Assembly: GCA_005408345.1 (NCBI GenBank)
Contig: SEMN01001008.1
Location: 62,001 to 126,000, forward strand
Source: Macquaria australasica
Lineage: Eukaryota; Chordata; Actinopteri; Centrarchiformes; Percichthyidae
Length of the DNA stretch: 64,000 nucleotides
Direction: 5' to 3'
This document shows positions 21,701 to 36,374 of this stretch, in pieces (position 1 is the stretch's first letter; each line of letters opens with the position of its first letter). Made by a program: the position numbers and the translations under genes. The notes beneath the pieces were generated by a model. That model had not been told where the DNA came from. It did not search any database and was given only the letters and a program-made list of their open reading frames with translations.

Positions 21701-24700
21701 TTGGCTGAACTGTTGCTGTTGATGCTGCTGCTGATGGTGATATGGGAGGCTTTGTGATTTGTTCATATCTTGGTGCATTTCCACAAGCCCTTCCTCCCTC
21801 CTGCCTCGCCCTCGACCCCGCCCACGACCCCTCCTACTTTCTCCAGCCACTGATCCCATCAGCCCCCTGACGTAAGGTGGCTCTGGAAGAGGACGTATGC
21901 GTGGTCTACCACGTGGGCGAGGAGGGCCTTCACGTTTTGGTTTAGTTGGTTTCCTGCCTCTTTTTTTAGGGCCATCACTTGGGAGGAGTTGTGGAGGGTG
22001 TCCAAGGGAAGAATAGCTGGAGGGGTGGCAGAAGTCCATGTCACCCATCAGTGGACTGAGCCCACTTACTCCGGATGCCCCACCAGCCTTCCTACAACTA
22101 GACACCAAGTCAGGGAGCAGGTCAGGAAGGCGTCGACTGTTGAGGCGAATATCAGCTGGAACATCAGCTTTATCCTCATCATCCTCAAATTCGTACTCCT
22201 GCGCATAGTTTTTCTTTGTTTGAGGTTGTGGCTCACGCCGCTGTTTGAGCAAGTGAAATGAGCTGGTCTTCAGCAGTTTCTTGGGTCGAGAGGAACAAAA
22301 GATAGGTGAGGTTAGACTGGTAGTGCTTGAACTTCCACCCACTCCCACAGTTCCCAACATCTTGTTGACTGAGCCTTCCCCTTGAACCGCTGAACTCAAT
22401 CCTATGGTGGGAGTTTGGGATTGGATGAGGCCAAGCTGGTCAGTATTCACAGTGGAGGGAAGCTCGTGGGTCTTCATAGAGTCAAGGTCTAAGTGCAGAT
22501 TGCCGTTTCCTGTTCCTGGAAGGCTGTGGCAGTACTGTCCATAGCCTTGATCACTGTGATGACCAACCATATCATAGCCCTCTCCAGCACCTCCTGTTTT
22601 TAAGGCCTCCATACCCTCTTGCCCCTGCCCATGACCCTGGGTAAGGCTTTCTTGAGCAGCCTGTCCTGCCCCTGAATCCCCAGTACAGCTTGACTTGTAA
22701 TCAGCTGAACAAAACATGTCCTCCATCTCAGGAAAAAAAGAGCGATCTTCATCATGTAAGAGAGATTCTGGAAAGCAGATGGATGTTAGAGGCGCAAACC
22801 GCTGCTGCTGAGCTTGATTCTGTCCTACTTTATCCACTGGGCTCACTGTGTCAAACTGGTGCTGTTTGAGCTGGTCTAACTGGGAGTGTGTCAGCTGGGT
22901 TTCAGGCTCTCTTTGTTGGGGCTGTTGCTGTTGTTGGGGAGTTCCCATATTTGCTGCCATCTGGTGGGAGTGTGGGTGAGCTAACTGAGAGTGTGACAGC
23001 TGATGGTGAGTGTGTGCTTGCTGTTGGTGGTGGACATGGGAGTGGGCATGGGCCTGTGGTTGGTTGAGGTGGTGCAGGTGTGATGGGGTGGACAAGCCCA
23101 AATCTGGTTCAGAAAGGAAGTCATGGAGATCTGAGGATGTTTGTTGGGGATGGTGGTGGGGTGTAAGTCTGTGCTGCTGCCTATGTCTGTCTCCACCACC
23201 TCCATCCCCTCCTGTAACACTCACCCCAACCCCAGTTCTGTCCAGAGCTCCTCCGCTGTCTCTGCTGTTTGTCCGGGAAAGAGATTGTTCTAGCATTTCT
23301 AGCGGAGACACTGAGCTCTGACTGGCTCGGGTTTGATCTCTTGGCTGGGCTCCAAGGCTATAGTGGGTATCTATACCCTGGGTCTGAAGCTGGAGTTGCA
23401 ACTGTGAGGACTGGTTCTGTGGGTGGGATTCCACCCCAGCAGAACCTGCTCCTCCAGCTGAACCCATCATGGCCTGCTGGCTCAAAGGATGTTGCTGCTG
23501 CTGCTGCTGTGGAGGGGCTTGCTGGGAGTCCATCTTGGTGCGGGTGGTATGAGAAAGGACAGACTGCAGCATGTGAGTTTGCTGGGGAGGGTCTGGCGGC
23601 GAATCCATTAGAGAGAGGGGGACCTGGCTTTGTCGAGTCTGCTGCACATCTGGTGTGTTACACAAGTAGGCATTATCATTTGCATCTGAAGGCTTCTTTA
23701 GCTCCATGTGAGGGTGGTTATGTGAGTGGGAATGGGGATGGCTAAGCTGAGAATGTTGAGAGTGCTGTGTGTGTTGAGTATGCCGAGAGTGCTGAGAGTG
23801 TTGCTGAGAGTGTGAGGACACATGTGAGTTATGATGGGAATGTTGAGAGTGTGGGTGCTGTGTATAGGGGTCCCCTCCTCCATAATGGACCACAGATCCC
23901 AGGGAGTCATGCTGTTGTTGATGGGAGAGGGTAGTATGGGAGTGGGAAAGAGAGTCAGTGACCCCTCCTACCCCTCCAGCTGTGGACTTTGATATGGTCA
24001 ACTCTGACTTGGTCTGCTGCTGTTTCTTCTGTGATATTTCCAACTGATTGTTTAAGCCACTTGCTGTGTCACCAATTGCTGTTCCAGGACCTGAACTACT
24101 TGTGGCGTTATTGGTGCGAATGACACTCTGAAGGTGGTAGCGTTCTTCTGAGATCTTGTTAATGTCATAGGTCACCCCCTTGCCTTCCCCATCCCTAGCC
24201 TGTGGGAGCGGCTGGGGTAGTTGCTGAGGAGCTGGGTGATGCTGGGATGGATGGGGAGTTGAGCTCTGGACATGTAGTAAGTGGTGGATGAGGAAATCGT
24301 CATCTTCCTCTTCCTCATCTTGTGATCGCTCAACTCCCAGTATGTTGGTCTCTGTTTTTGGCTTGGGTGGTGTTGAGTGGTAGGACTGGCTCTGCGATTG
24401 CCGTGTATCAGGGAAACCTTGTGGTGAGGACATAAAAGCAGGAGAGAGGATGGAGGACAAGTATTTGGTGGCCCCTGAACCTCCAGGGGACTGTGCAGGG
24501 CGAGCAGAAGCAGGAGAGTGCAATCCAGGGCGACTGATGGTAGAATTGATGGAGGGCGAGGGACTAGACTCAGGCAGGTGGTAAGAGCTGCTGCCTCCAA
24601 CAGTAGCAGCACCGCTCCCTGATCCTGCAGATCCAACTCCACTGCCAAGTCCAGCAGCTCCTGATACGGGTCCACTTCCTGTTGATCCTCCAGCACTCCC

Positions 24701-27700
24701 ATAGCCTAAGGAAGGACTGCCTGCTCTTCTTAGAGAAGCTGAGCCAAAGCTTGAGTCCCCAAAGACTATCTCTGCAGAAAACGAGCGTCCCCCTGAGCCT
24801 ATACCAGTGAAGGCCTTCCCTCCAGTGCCCCCTGTCCCAGAGCTCAGGTCCTGGGCATGAGGTGAGTTGAAGCCTCCATAAGACTGGGCCATGTGTGTAG
24901 GTGGAGGCTGGTTGGGAGAGTAGGACTGGGCATGTTGCTGGGGAGGGGTCTGGTCTGGTAGGCCTGTGCTAGATTTGGCCACTGACGGAGAGCCATAGGT
25001 GGACAGGCATTGCTTAGGTGCTGGCTGTTGAACATGGGTGGATACTGGCAGAGGAGGTGGTGCCGGTGCTGACTGAGGTGGGGGCTGCTGACGAGAGGGA
25101 GCAGGCAAGGAGCCAGTGCTTGTCTTGGAGCTAGAAGAGGATGAAGAGGAGGCGGAGGAGGCTGATGGTGGAGTGTGTGGGGTACGGGAAGAGGATGATG
25201 CTGAGCCTGAAGAGGAGTAGCCACTACTGGAGCTGGAACTCTTGGCTCCCTTAGTGCCTGATGAGGCTGAGGTGCTGGAGGACGAGGATGTGTAGGGAGT
25301 TTGGATGATAGGTCGATATGTCTTGGATTCCATCCGTGGTGAGGGCTTGGGGTCAGAGGATGGGCTCTGGTCCCCCAAGGGACTGCAGGACACTCCAGAA
25401 TGCCGGTGGTGGCTGCCTATCTGCTGGTAGCCCGATGACCCACCACAGCTGACATATTGCTGTAGGGGGAGTGTTGTGGACTGGGCTGAGGATGAGCGTT
25501 GGTAGTGCTTAATCACACTGTCCTGCCGGGAAACTGCCCTCTCTGGAGGAGGCTGGGGCAGAGGGGGGGCTGTGGGTGGCAGGGCTGGTGTGGAAGAGAA
25601 CATGGAGGCATTATAGAGCTGGGAGGACTGGTTGTGGAGCTGGGAGGACAACAGATTGAACTGGGGAGGGGGCAGGTGGCAACTTGAGGAGCTGGAAGGG
25701 GCTTGGGTCTGAGGAGGGGCCTGGGGCTCCTGGGAGGGCCGGTAGGTAGCACTCTGGGAAGACAGCAAGCGATCAAAGCCCAGGCTGGACTGGGAGGGTG
25801 TTTTGATGTGCAGCAGGGGATCATGGGGGGATAGCAAACCATTGGAAGTCGGGCTAAATGTAGGCGTCTCCTGCAGAGATAGTGAGGGAGTGAAAGATCG
25901 TCCAGAGAAGGAGCCAGGATGCTGGTATGCAGAAAGGGCTGATGAGGAGGGGAAGGAGCTGGAACCTGGAAGTGCCCCTGAAATAAAGAGCTCCGCTGGT
26001 GCTGGTGTATGCATTGCTACAGGACACAACATTACATGGACAGTGTTGGTCAATGCAAGTCACTATTCAAATTTAACAAATTAGCAAATTTACAGTTTGA
26101 AACTACAAACTTTTTACTTTACTATATTTTTGCAAATTAAATTAATGCAAATTATTTTGTAAACTATTATTTAGAAATAATAGTATTTCAATAGTAACAA
26201 GAACTAACAACAAATGAGTTTCAAGTGTAGCATGCTCCTAACAGGCTGACACTCACCAGTCTGCCAAGAGGGAGTGCGAAATTGAGAGAGGAGAGAGGAA
26301 GCAGAGGGTGGGGGCTGTGGACCTCGGGACTCCAGAGCTGAAATCAGATTCATGACGGAGGGGTCATGACCCGAGGGGCTGGCATGGTGGAGGCTGGCAT
26401 CAAACAGCCCCGACAGGCCTGGCAACAAACCACAACCCTCACTTAATTCATACAAATCATATCATAGATTGCATAATCATCATATAAACTGTTTAATAAA
26501 ACACCTTCTTTTCAAACTTTTACTTCTATTTTTATTGTATTACTTTTATTTTGGCAAATAACAGTCAGAAACTCTAAGTAGCGATTACTATCACTGCGAT
26601 ACAAAATAAAACTGAAAGATTTTAGAGATTTTACACAGAGAAGCCGCCATCCTGCTTTGGCTGTAAATTTGTGGTGCCATTACATCCTGCCTCTCTGCAC
26701 CATCCAGACAATATTATTTTCCTATCTGTACAGACATCTAGTCTCTTCTCATTTGGTGAACCATTTTCAACATGCAACACTGTGATTGTCACAGCTATTT
26801 AAAAGCTTTGAGATAAGTAATCTAAATGGTTGAAAGATTTGTAATTAATCACCCTTAACTGTAACTGCTTGGCACATGCCGCCACAGCACTTATGTGAGC
26901 AAAAAAAAAGGAGATACGCCTAGAAACACTCACACACTGCACAAGATGTAGCACTGCGCCATAGTTGCTTTGCTTGCACCATTAAAACAGGGCCTTAATT
27001 CTCATTACCTATCAATTTGATAATTACAAGCTTGCATATTGTTTATCAATATTATCACACTGAGAATTAAAATATGTATGGTTGACTTTGGAAATGTAAT
27101 GGAAGTGAAAGTTATCAACAAGAAAAGCCATGAGACATTTACAAGAATTTCTGTGCAATTTGACATATGGGTTGTAGTATAAAAACTATACGAGAAGATA
27201 CAAACCAAATGAGTTAAAAGTCTTTCTTCGTAACAACTTATCAAATATATTAATACATGAATATATTATTAAAATATTCAAAACTGAAAAGCAAGTGGTG
27301 TAAGATGGGAAAATAAATGAAGGCACAAAAGCTGCACATCTTTGTTAGAGTGTACAATGTTTGCAAACTTTTGTGATACAAGTGATACAAACACAGTTTA
27401 GGTGTTTATATCCCCTGTTAAAACTGGACATTTTGTTACAGTAACAATGCATCTGAACAACTGAGAAAAAGTGTAAACAGAAAATTACTGAAAATGTTCA
27501 AATTTAACGCACCAATTTCTGACTTTAGCAAATCCAAGTGGTAGTGTCAACCGCAAAATAGTCATTACATCAGATCATACAATCACAGCTACAGGCATTA
27601 GTATCGAAACAAACATTAAATGACTTAAGTTAAAATTAACGATATTTTGGCAGTTTGTGTACCACTACATATTTTGACGGTCTATAATGTTGCTCTTAGT

Positions 27701-30700
27701 GTTGTTTCCGTTGGTGTTAACATCAATGCCATTACCATATCTATGCTGTATTGAGCTGCTGTATGTTCTCTTTCCTCCTGCTCTCTCTCTCCCGCTCCCC
27801 CCTTCCCCTTCAACCCAACCGGTCGAGGCAGATGACCGCCCACCTTGAGCCTGGTTCTGCTCGAGGTTTCTACCTGTTAAAAGGGAGTTTTTCCTTGCCA
27901 CTGTCGCATAGTGCTTGCTCATGGTGGGAACTGTTGGGTCTCTGTAAATATAAAGAGTCGGTCTAGACCTGCTCTATTCGAAAAAGTGCCCTGAGATAAC
28001 TTTGTTATGATATGGCGCTATATAAATAAAACTGAATTGAATTGAATTATTTCACACCTACTGAAATATTATCCAGAGCCAGACACCTCACCTTGGGTAC
28101 AGGTCTGATGGACCCTCACACTGTCGAATATGACACTGAGTTGGGCAATTATAATTGTATTTCCTATCTTCCATACTTGCTCTGCTTTCATTTTTTGACC
28201 AACCTGGTGTGTTCCTTTACATGTGCTTACAAAAGCTTGATATTATTGTGAGCAGAAGGCTCATGGGTGATATCTGCACTCAGTGGCTGCCCTTGTATTA
28301 AATGCTCTTCAAGCTGTGTTTTCTATTTGACAGTAGTGAGAAGTAAAGAGAACCGTGTGAAGAGAACCAGAATTCATTCAAAGTTTAGTAAATGAGTTTC
28401 AACCTGGATTCACAGCATCACTACATGTGTCTTAGAACAGTTAGTTACATATTGTTGCATCTATACTGAAATTTTATATATATATATATTTAATTACTGT
28501 ATAGGTTTAACAGAATATCAGTATTGTTAACACAATTTTTCTCTTCACTTTTGTAAACACTGCAAAAGTTTCCCACTACTGTACCCCATAGGCAGTGTTT
28601 ACAAAAAATCTTAAGAGTATAATTTATCTCTTCTTTCCTCTTAACATGCACAATTGTTACTCCCTTGTTCCCCATAGTCTTGTTTTCTTCCACTGTACCT
28701 ACTGTACCTGGTACCAATAGGAACCAGTAAGTGTTATATTAGTACCTGATTCATACAACAAAATTAGACTGACACTTATGGACAGGCAACCATTGACTCT
28801 CACCTACAGGTAGTCGCCAACAGTGATGTGTGTTGGAAGAGTTCAAAAACAGAAATAGTAAATACAAATTTGACACACGGACTATGGATATAAACACTTC
28901 TGATATTAATGTAAATATCATTAAACTAAAGCTGAAAGTCAACAAATATCACTGTCCAAATACAGACTGCACTATACATAGAAAGCAATACAGTATTTCT
29001 AGATTTGTATTTCTAAAGATATACCATTCAGTGAATCCTTACCAAGGGTGCGTCCAGCAGCACCCCAGCCGCCGCCCTGTCTGGAGCTTCCTGGGTGGTG
29101 GTTGGTTGCATATCCCTGGAGGGGGTGAGGGGTGCCGTAAGCTTGCCGATGGAGCAGCTCTGAGTCTGGGTGGGACGACCTGGAGCTCCCATAAACGAGG
29201 CTGAGGAGCACATGGTTATTAGGTTTGACATTTATAAAGGCCCTTATTTACAGCAGTCTGCTGTCTTACACTGGACAGGTCAGACTGTTGGGCCGAGAGT
29301 TCAGTTGTCCATTTACCTGTTTAGAGAATCCACACTCCACTCTCACTGTCTATCCACAATGTCAAATACAAGTTTCTCACCTCTGTGTAGCATCGTTTGC
29401 ACTAGCATTTGTAGCATTTGTTTATCCTTTCTGAAAAGCTAAAGCACATTCATTGGGTTTTCCGTTTCTATACTGTACTGGCTAGTAAATTTTGCACATT
29501 TTGTCATTATAACCATAACAAAAAATCTTGATTATTTTGTAAGCATTCAACAACTACAGTTCACAGACCCTGTTATTGCTAACACTATGTTCATGTCATA
29601 TGGAAGTTGCCATAATTACCAGCATGTGTTGTTATAAATGTTCCTAGAAACCTCTACTTTTTTCCATTGTATACCACAGAGAGAAATTCATGTAAAATAT
29701 TCGACAAGTCTATTTTTTTTGATAAAGCAATTATCTAATCTAATTAAAACTATAAATATGCAGTCATAACACAAAGAGTTAAGTTCACTGTCACATGTGT
29801 CTGTGCAGCCTCTGCATACAGCCTGTGCATACATGTTTTTGTTTTTGTTTTTGGATGGTAGCTAGCATGATTAAAAATGAAGAAACATGCTACGCTACAA
29901 GGTTTTTTTTTACTGGGGCTGCTGAAAAAAGGCCAACTAAAGATAAAGACATTGAAGATGGTAAAACAGCCTTAAACCAAAAATACAATGACAGCTACCT
30001 AAAATATGGATTCATCAGTACTGGGGATGCTAATGCTCCAAAGCCCTTGTTTGTGGTACGTGGGGAGATGCTCTGAAACAAGTCTATAGCATCTCCCCAC
30101 ATACCTTGACGCTTAAAGACAAAACATTCTGCTCTAAAGGACAAGCCAGTGGATTATTTTGAGAGGGGACGAGCTATACAAGACAGTCAGAGGTAAGTGT
30201 TAAAGTCCACAACCTCAGTTAATGTAGCTGCCTTGAAGGCCTCATACCTGGTGGCTAATTGTATTACTATAGGCAAAGAAGTATTTTGATATCGGGGAGA
30301 AGTTAATATTCTTCCATCAGAAAAGAACATAAGCCTGGAACTTTTTGGGGGAAGCTGCAGCTACTAAAGTTGGGCATGTTGTACTCTCTGATAAATCAGT
30401 AAAAGTGAGAATAGTCGAAATGGCAGACGATGTTTAGGGATGTTTGTTTTTCTTTACAAGGTGTTTCCACTATATCTATCCATGTGTTATCTGACTAGTT
30501 GTGATGGATCCACCTAAGTAGTGGATGGGCATCCTGTCTTGCTCAGAGCCCAACATGTCTTGTTGTGGAAAAACAACTGACAACTGATCAACTGAAAAAC
30601 AACTGATCAAAAAGATGACATGTAATTGACTGGTAGTTGTTCTCTATGTTTAGCTTTTACAGTAATAATATGTTCTCAGTCAGTCGCATCTTCCTTTGGT

Positions 30701-33700
30701 AAACTGATAGGTACCTGCCTATCACCTGCACAATATCTACTTTTTTCCATATTTTGCCGTAAGGGGTTTTTAATGTGATACTTTGTGGTATTTCTAAAAT
30801 GAGACAAAAAGGATCTTTTCATTACACAATAATAGAATAAATAAGTCCCTTCCAAATTACATGAATGTGTGCATTTGTGTAGTGCAGTATTTTTTCTTTT
30901 TATTGAGAAAACAGCTCACAAAACAATCACCACATGAAAAAAAAATTGCAGGACAATTGGGGAAGTTATTTGAAATTATGAAGTTATGCCAATGCCTTAA
31001 AGAATCATGGGTAGAAGCTCTGCGATAAGCCCATATATCCACTATTGGCCCACCAGGACAGAGTTAAGTTTAGGACCCCAATTAAATATTTGGTATAGGA
31101 TAAAAATAGGTATTGGTTCAGAAATGTTTAGGTTTAGAAGTTAAAATTTATAATTTTAAGTTTTTTAAAGGTTTTTAATTTCTTTTAAAGCTATGACCTT
31201 GTGGCTTGACCCACAGAGTGTTTCCTTGTCTGTCCACACCATGAGACAGTGGCTTGAAAAAACAATACTCACTCTGTTTTTTGGAAGAATAACAAAATAG
31301 AGAGTTGTGAAATGGCTTATGAAGAAAAAGGCTCTTGCAAAAGAAAACCAAGTGCAAGGTTCAAGGTTCATTTATGTATCATTATACAACACAGGGTTGT
31401 ACAACAAAATGCAAGCTGTAGTCCCTTCATGCTACACACACAAAAAAAAGAAAAACAACAGAAAGCTATTATTTATGGTGGAGTGCAGAGGATGAGTTGA
31501 GGAGTCTCACAGACTTAGGAAAGGAGCTGCTCTGAAGTCTGGTGGTACAACAGCGGATACTCTTGTATCGCTTGCCAGATGGCAGCAGGGTGAACAGGCT
31601 GTGGCTGGGGTGGGTATTGTCTTTTAGTATCCTTTGGACACCTCACCTTTCCGATATCACTGATGCTCAGTAGATAGGTACCAATGATGTCCTGGGAGGT
31701 TTTAATCATCAGCTCCTGTCCTGGGCCGTGCACATCCCATGCCAATTTGTAATGTTTCCAGTCAGGATGCTTTCTATTACACCTCTGTAAAATTTAACAA
31801 GAACTTGGCACTGGAATTTTGCCTTCTTAAGTTTCCTTCAAGAAATACGTCTCAGAGCTTTCTTTACCAGGGTAGAAAAGTGTGATGACCATGTCAGGTT
31901 CTCTGTGATACCGATTCCCAGGAACCTAAAACAGTTTAGTTGTTCCACCTCAGCTCCACTGATGTGGACAGGAGTGTGTGTCTTTGCCTCCTATTTTCCT
32001 AAAATCAACAATCGGCTCCTTGGTTTTGCTGCCGTTGACCAGTAGGTTGTTCTCTGTGCACCACTCTGCAAGGCTCTCCCGATATGAATTCTCACTGTTG
32101 TTTGTAATCCAGCCGATGATGGTAGTGTCGTCCACAAACTTCAGAACAGAGGTGTCTCACCATGTCAGGGATTGCAGTCATGGGTGTACAGCGTGAACAA
32201 GAGGGGGGCACACAGCCCTGGGGGGCTCCGGTGTTGCAAACTGTAGTAGAGGAGTTGTGATCGCCAATCCCAACTGTCTGGGGTCTGTTTGTGAGGAAGT
32301 CCAATATCAGGTTGCAGAGTGTAGTACTCAAGCCCAGAGTGCTAAGTTTGCCAATCAGTTTCATGGGGGACATTGTGTTGAATGCTGAGCTGAAATTAAC
32401 AGACAGCATTCTGATATAGGTGTTGTAACTTTCAAGGTGTGTGAAGACTGAGTGGAGGGCTGTGGTGATGGCATCCTCTGTGGATCTGTTGCCTCTGAAT
32501 GCAAACTGGTGAGGGTCCAAGCTGGCTGGGATGTTGTCTTTGATGTGCTGGAGAACCTGCACTGCACTATACTGCAGACTTTTTAGGTACAGGGACGATA
32601 GTGGCTGTCTTTAAGCAGGTCGGAACACTCTCCTGTGACGGTGACATGTTGAAAATGTCAGTAATAACACCATCTAGTTGGTTGGCACTTGTTCTTAGTA
32701 CATGAGCAGGGATGTTATCAGGCCCAGCAGCTTTACTCATATTCACTCTCAGTAGGATTCTTCTCACACCCGCTGTGGATATTGACAGTGGCTGGTCTTC
32801 TGGAGGTGGAGTAGACTTGGCAGATGACTCTTTGTTGAGGTGATCAAAGCGAGCATAAAATGTGTTAAGCTCATCTGGCAACGTGGCCTCACACATGATG
32901 GGGGCGCTCCTACTTTTGTAGCCTGTAATGGTCTGGATCACCTGCCACATATCTTTGCTGTTAGTGGTGTTGACGCCTCTCTCCAGCCTCTCCTGATGTC
33001 TCCGCTCTGCCTCCTTGATGCCAGCTTTCAGTCTTGCTCTAGCGGTGCTGTATGCTTCCTTGTCACCTGACCAAAAGGCAGCTTTTTTGGCTCTGGATAG
33101 GGCCCTCACCTCTCCATTCATCCAGGCTTTCTGGCTGGGGAGTGATTTTATTGTCTTTGTGATCACCACATCATTAACACTGATGTAGTATATTTCTCAA
33201 GACTGATGTGGTTCTCCTGGGTGGCGGCATCTCTGAACATGTGCCGGTCTGTGCACTAAAAACAGTCCTGTGCTTAACACCTTAACTGATTTTTCTGATG
33301 GTTTGACCCTCGTACTCAGCTGGGAGTAAGTAGGCAAGAGAAGCAGGGAAATATGGTCTGATTGAAGTTGGGGCGGGGGAGGGCTTTGTAGCTGCCAGGA
33401 ATGTTTGTGTAAACATGATCCAGGGTATTACTTCCCCTGGTGGGTGTGTGGACATGCTGATGGAATTTAGGTAAAACAGTTCTGAGGTCTGTTTGGTTAA
33501 AATCACCAGCTACAATAAAAATACCATCAGGTTGTTTTGTCATGTGACTGCTAATGACCTCATATAGTTCCTGCAGGTGTTTTTTTTTTATTTGCATCTG
33601 GGGGAATGTAAACAGCAGCAACAAAAACACTGGTGAACCCTATGGGCAGATAATATGGTCGACATCTTAACATTAAAAACTCAACATCTGGGAAATATTG

Positions 33701-36343
33701 TCTATCAACTTTGACTACGTTTGAGCACCAAGTATCAGTGATGTAAACACAGAGTCTGCCTCCCCTCAGAGTCTTGTGTTCTGTCCTCATGGAACACAGT
33801 CTAACTATGCAAAACTAAAAGCAACAAAAGAAATCAAAGAAAACAAAAATGTTAAGGTGATTTTGGGCCTTCACAAGAACTAAGAAAAGTTGAGAAGGAA
33901 TGTAAAGGCAGAAGGGATTGGAAGAGGAGCCAGCTACCCAGCTTATGTTAAAAGCAAGTAATGGTGGAGGAAGTAGTCATGCTATCCATTTCAATTTCAA
34001 TACCTAATTTACTGTTTTATTTATGTTGGTAGAAAACCAACAACTGTCTTTTCAAATGGCACTGGACAGGGGTCTAAATAACACTGATGCATCACATTTC
34101 TCATGTACGCTTTAAGCAAGTTTTTTCATATGTTTCATGGTTATTTATTTTTGAGTAAATTAATTACTTCTTGCAAACCTCATTTGTACTCCGTACATTT
34201 GTATTAGTGTTACTAGTTTTGACATAGTTTATTGAATCAAATCAAACTGTGGACAGAATAAAATTTTATGATGCATCAAATTGTTGCTGTAATAATTTAT
34301 GCTGAATCAAATCACTCTAAAATTGAATCTTTACATTCCTATCACTAAAATAATATTTTCAGGCTTACATAAATGTCTGTTACTCATGTGGTAGTCTCCA
34401 GTTGTGGTGTTAAGAGCTATTGTTTTGGGTTACATGACACCATTTGAAGCTGGTATAATCATTGCTTCATCTTTAGTGATATTGGTTCAGATATTAATGT
34501 GCCCCCCAATCACCTACTATTGGGGGGCTAATTCCTCTATTTTATGTTCCACCAGGATGTGCTGACGCAGAAGCTAACGGGGGAGAGTTGTAAAGAAGTC
34601 CATCAGATCAGGGTCATTCTTTGAGAGGAGTGGAATAAGTCTAAGCACCTGGCTAATGTAAATATACAGATACCCAAGATCTGAGCTGTTGTTTGATATG
34701 CTTAATGCTAATTAAATGTTTATATTGTCAGAAAGACACTTGTGGTAATATAATAAGTTGAGATTTGGTTAAAACTTAAAACTTTTCCTGAGAGCAGTTG
34801 CTTTGTCCTTAGAAATCAGTCTTTGATGTTCAGGTTAATAATTAGGAACATTCGCTTTGCACTTGCAAGTTGTTTTATAACTTGTGTGATGATGTCAAAA
34901 GGTTTTAACTTGAGACAGTTACTAGTAATCTCTGAATATGTTTAGCAGAGATTTAAAAAACGCAGAATCTTCAGATATCACCCATAAAAATGCCCCAACA
35001 ATGTTATCATCAAGTTGTATTCTTCTCTGCTTCACAAGGATGTGTTATTGACGATGATGTGCTGATGTGTTTACTAAATGATTTTAAGATGTATGCAGTT
35101 TGTCAGAGCATTGAGTGCGTGTTACATTCATCAGCAGCACATACTGATAGCAGTACTTGACTGTATGTCACATCCTACTGAAGTAAAATGAAGGGGGACA
35201 AACAGCCCTCAAAGCGACAGCACAATAAAGGACTGCTCTGGATTTAAAGTAATACTTTTGGAATAATATATTTTCATGAAATTTCCATTAGTAGGCAATA
35301 TCTTTTAAATTGGGCCAACCTCTCATTTAACTGGTCAGGTGCTGGCCCCCCATATATGTGAATGGCAAGAAACTGAAAACATTTTCAGTGATGATGGTGT
35401 CCCAGGTGAATGTGTGCCATTTTTCATTCTGACATGTTTTGATCCTTGTAAGCAATCTTTTAACAGTACAGGCGGGGGCGATACGGAAACACATGGAGGA
35501 GACCAAAGTTTTTTGGAATGCTAAGCATCAAAGGAGAAAGGAGACGGCCAGTACTCAGACTTGTGAAGAAACACTCTCTGTTCCATCTGCTCCCAGTCAT
35601 CAGAAGACATGTTCGTCAGCCAGGGGTCTACAATTATAAATGACCAGTGGTGGACATACATTGGTGCACTTGCCACTGCTGGGTTCACCTATTTCACTCT
35701 ACAGGAGGGTCTTTATTGATCCTAACAGTGGAGGACATACACAGAACATTGTGAGGGGGATTTACAAAAATCTAATATGGCCACTGAGAGGAAACAAGTC
35801 TCTTTTGAAGGAGCACTTGGCATTTATTGAATGGACATATTGGCTATAGGCAGTAGGCACAAGTATGGTCCGTAGGGACATTTACTGAAGGACATGCGGT
35901 ACGTTTACAGTTTAATGATGACAAATGGAACAGGCTACCAGCTTCTTCTGTGTAATAAAGGTTGCATAATTTTTAAAGAAAAGAAGAAGGGTTCTATTTG
36001 GACAGAATTTGATTGCTTTCGTTGAAAAGGGGATACAATTAATAAACAGATAATGAAGTAATAGTGACTTAATGATGAATTAAGCATTACTATGTGAAGA
36101 ATTTTGTGTGACTTGAGGGGACACAAGTGAGGTTAGTCATGGTGACCTCATGTGTGAAGTAATGATTAAGTAATAATGAACACTTCACGTGCCTTATTTA
36201 TACTCAGTTTAGGTCTACGGTGCGTCTGTTGAGTTTAAACATGTCTGTTCGTTCTCTGATTTGTCAATTAGCACCTGCTTAATGATTTTGGTTTTAGTGC
36301 ACCATTCTAGTAGTGCTACACTCCACTTTTTTCAGCAACAACA

Positions 36344-36374
<31 letters not shown>

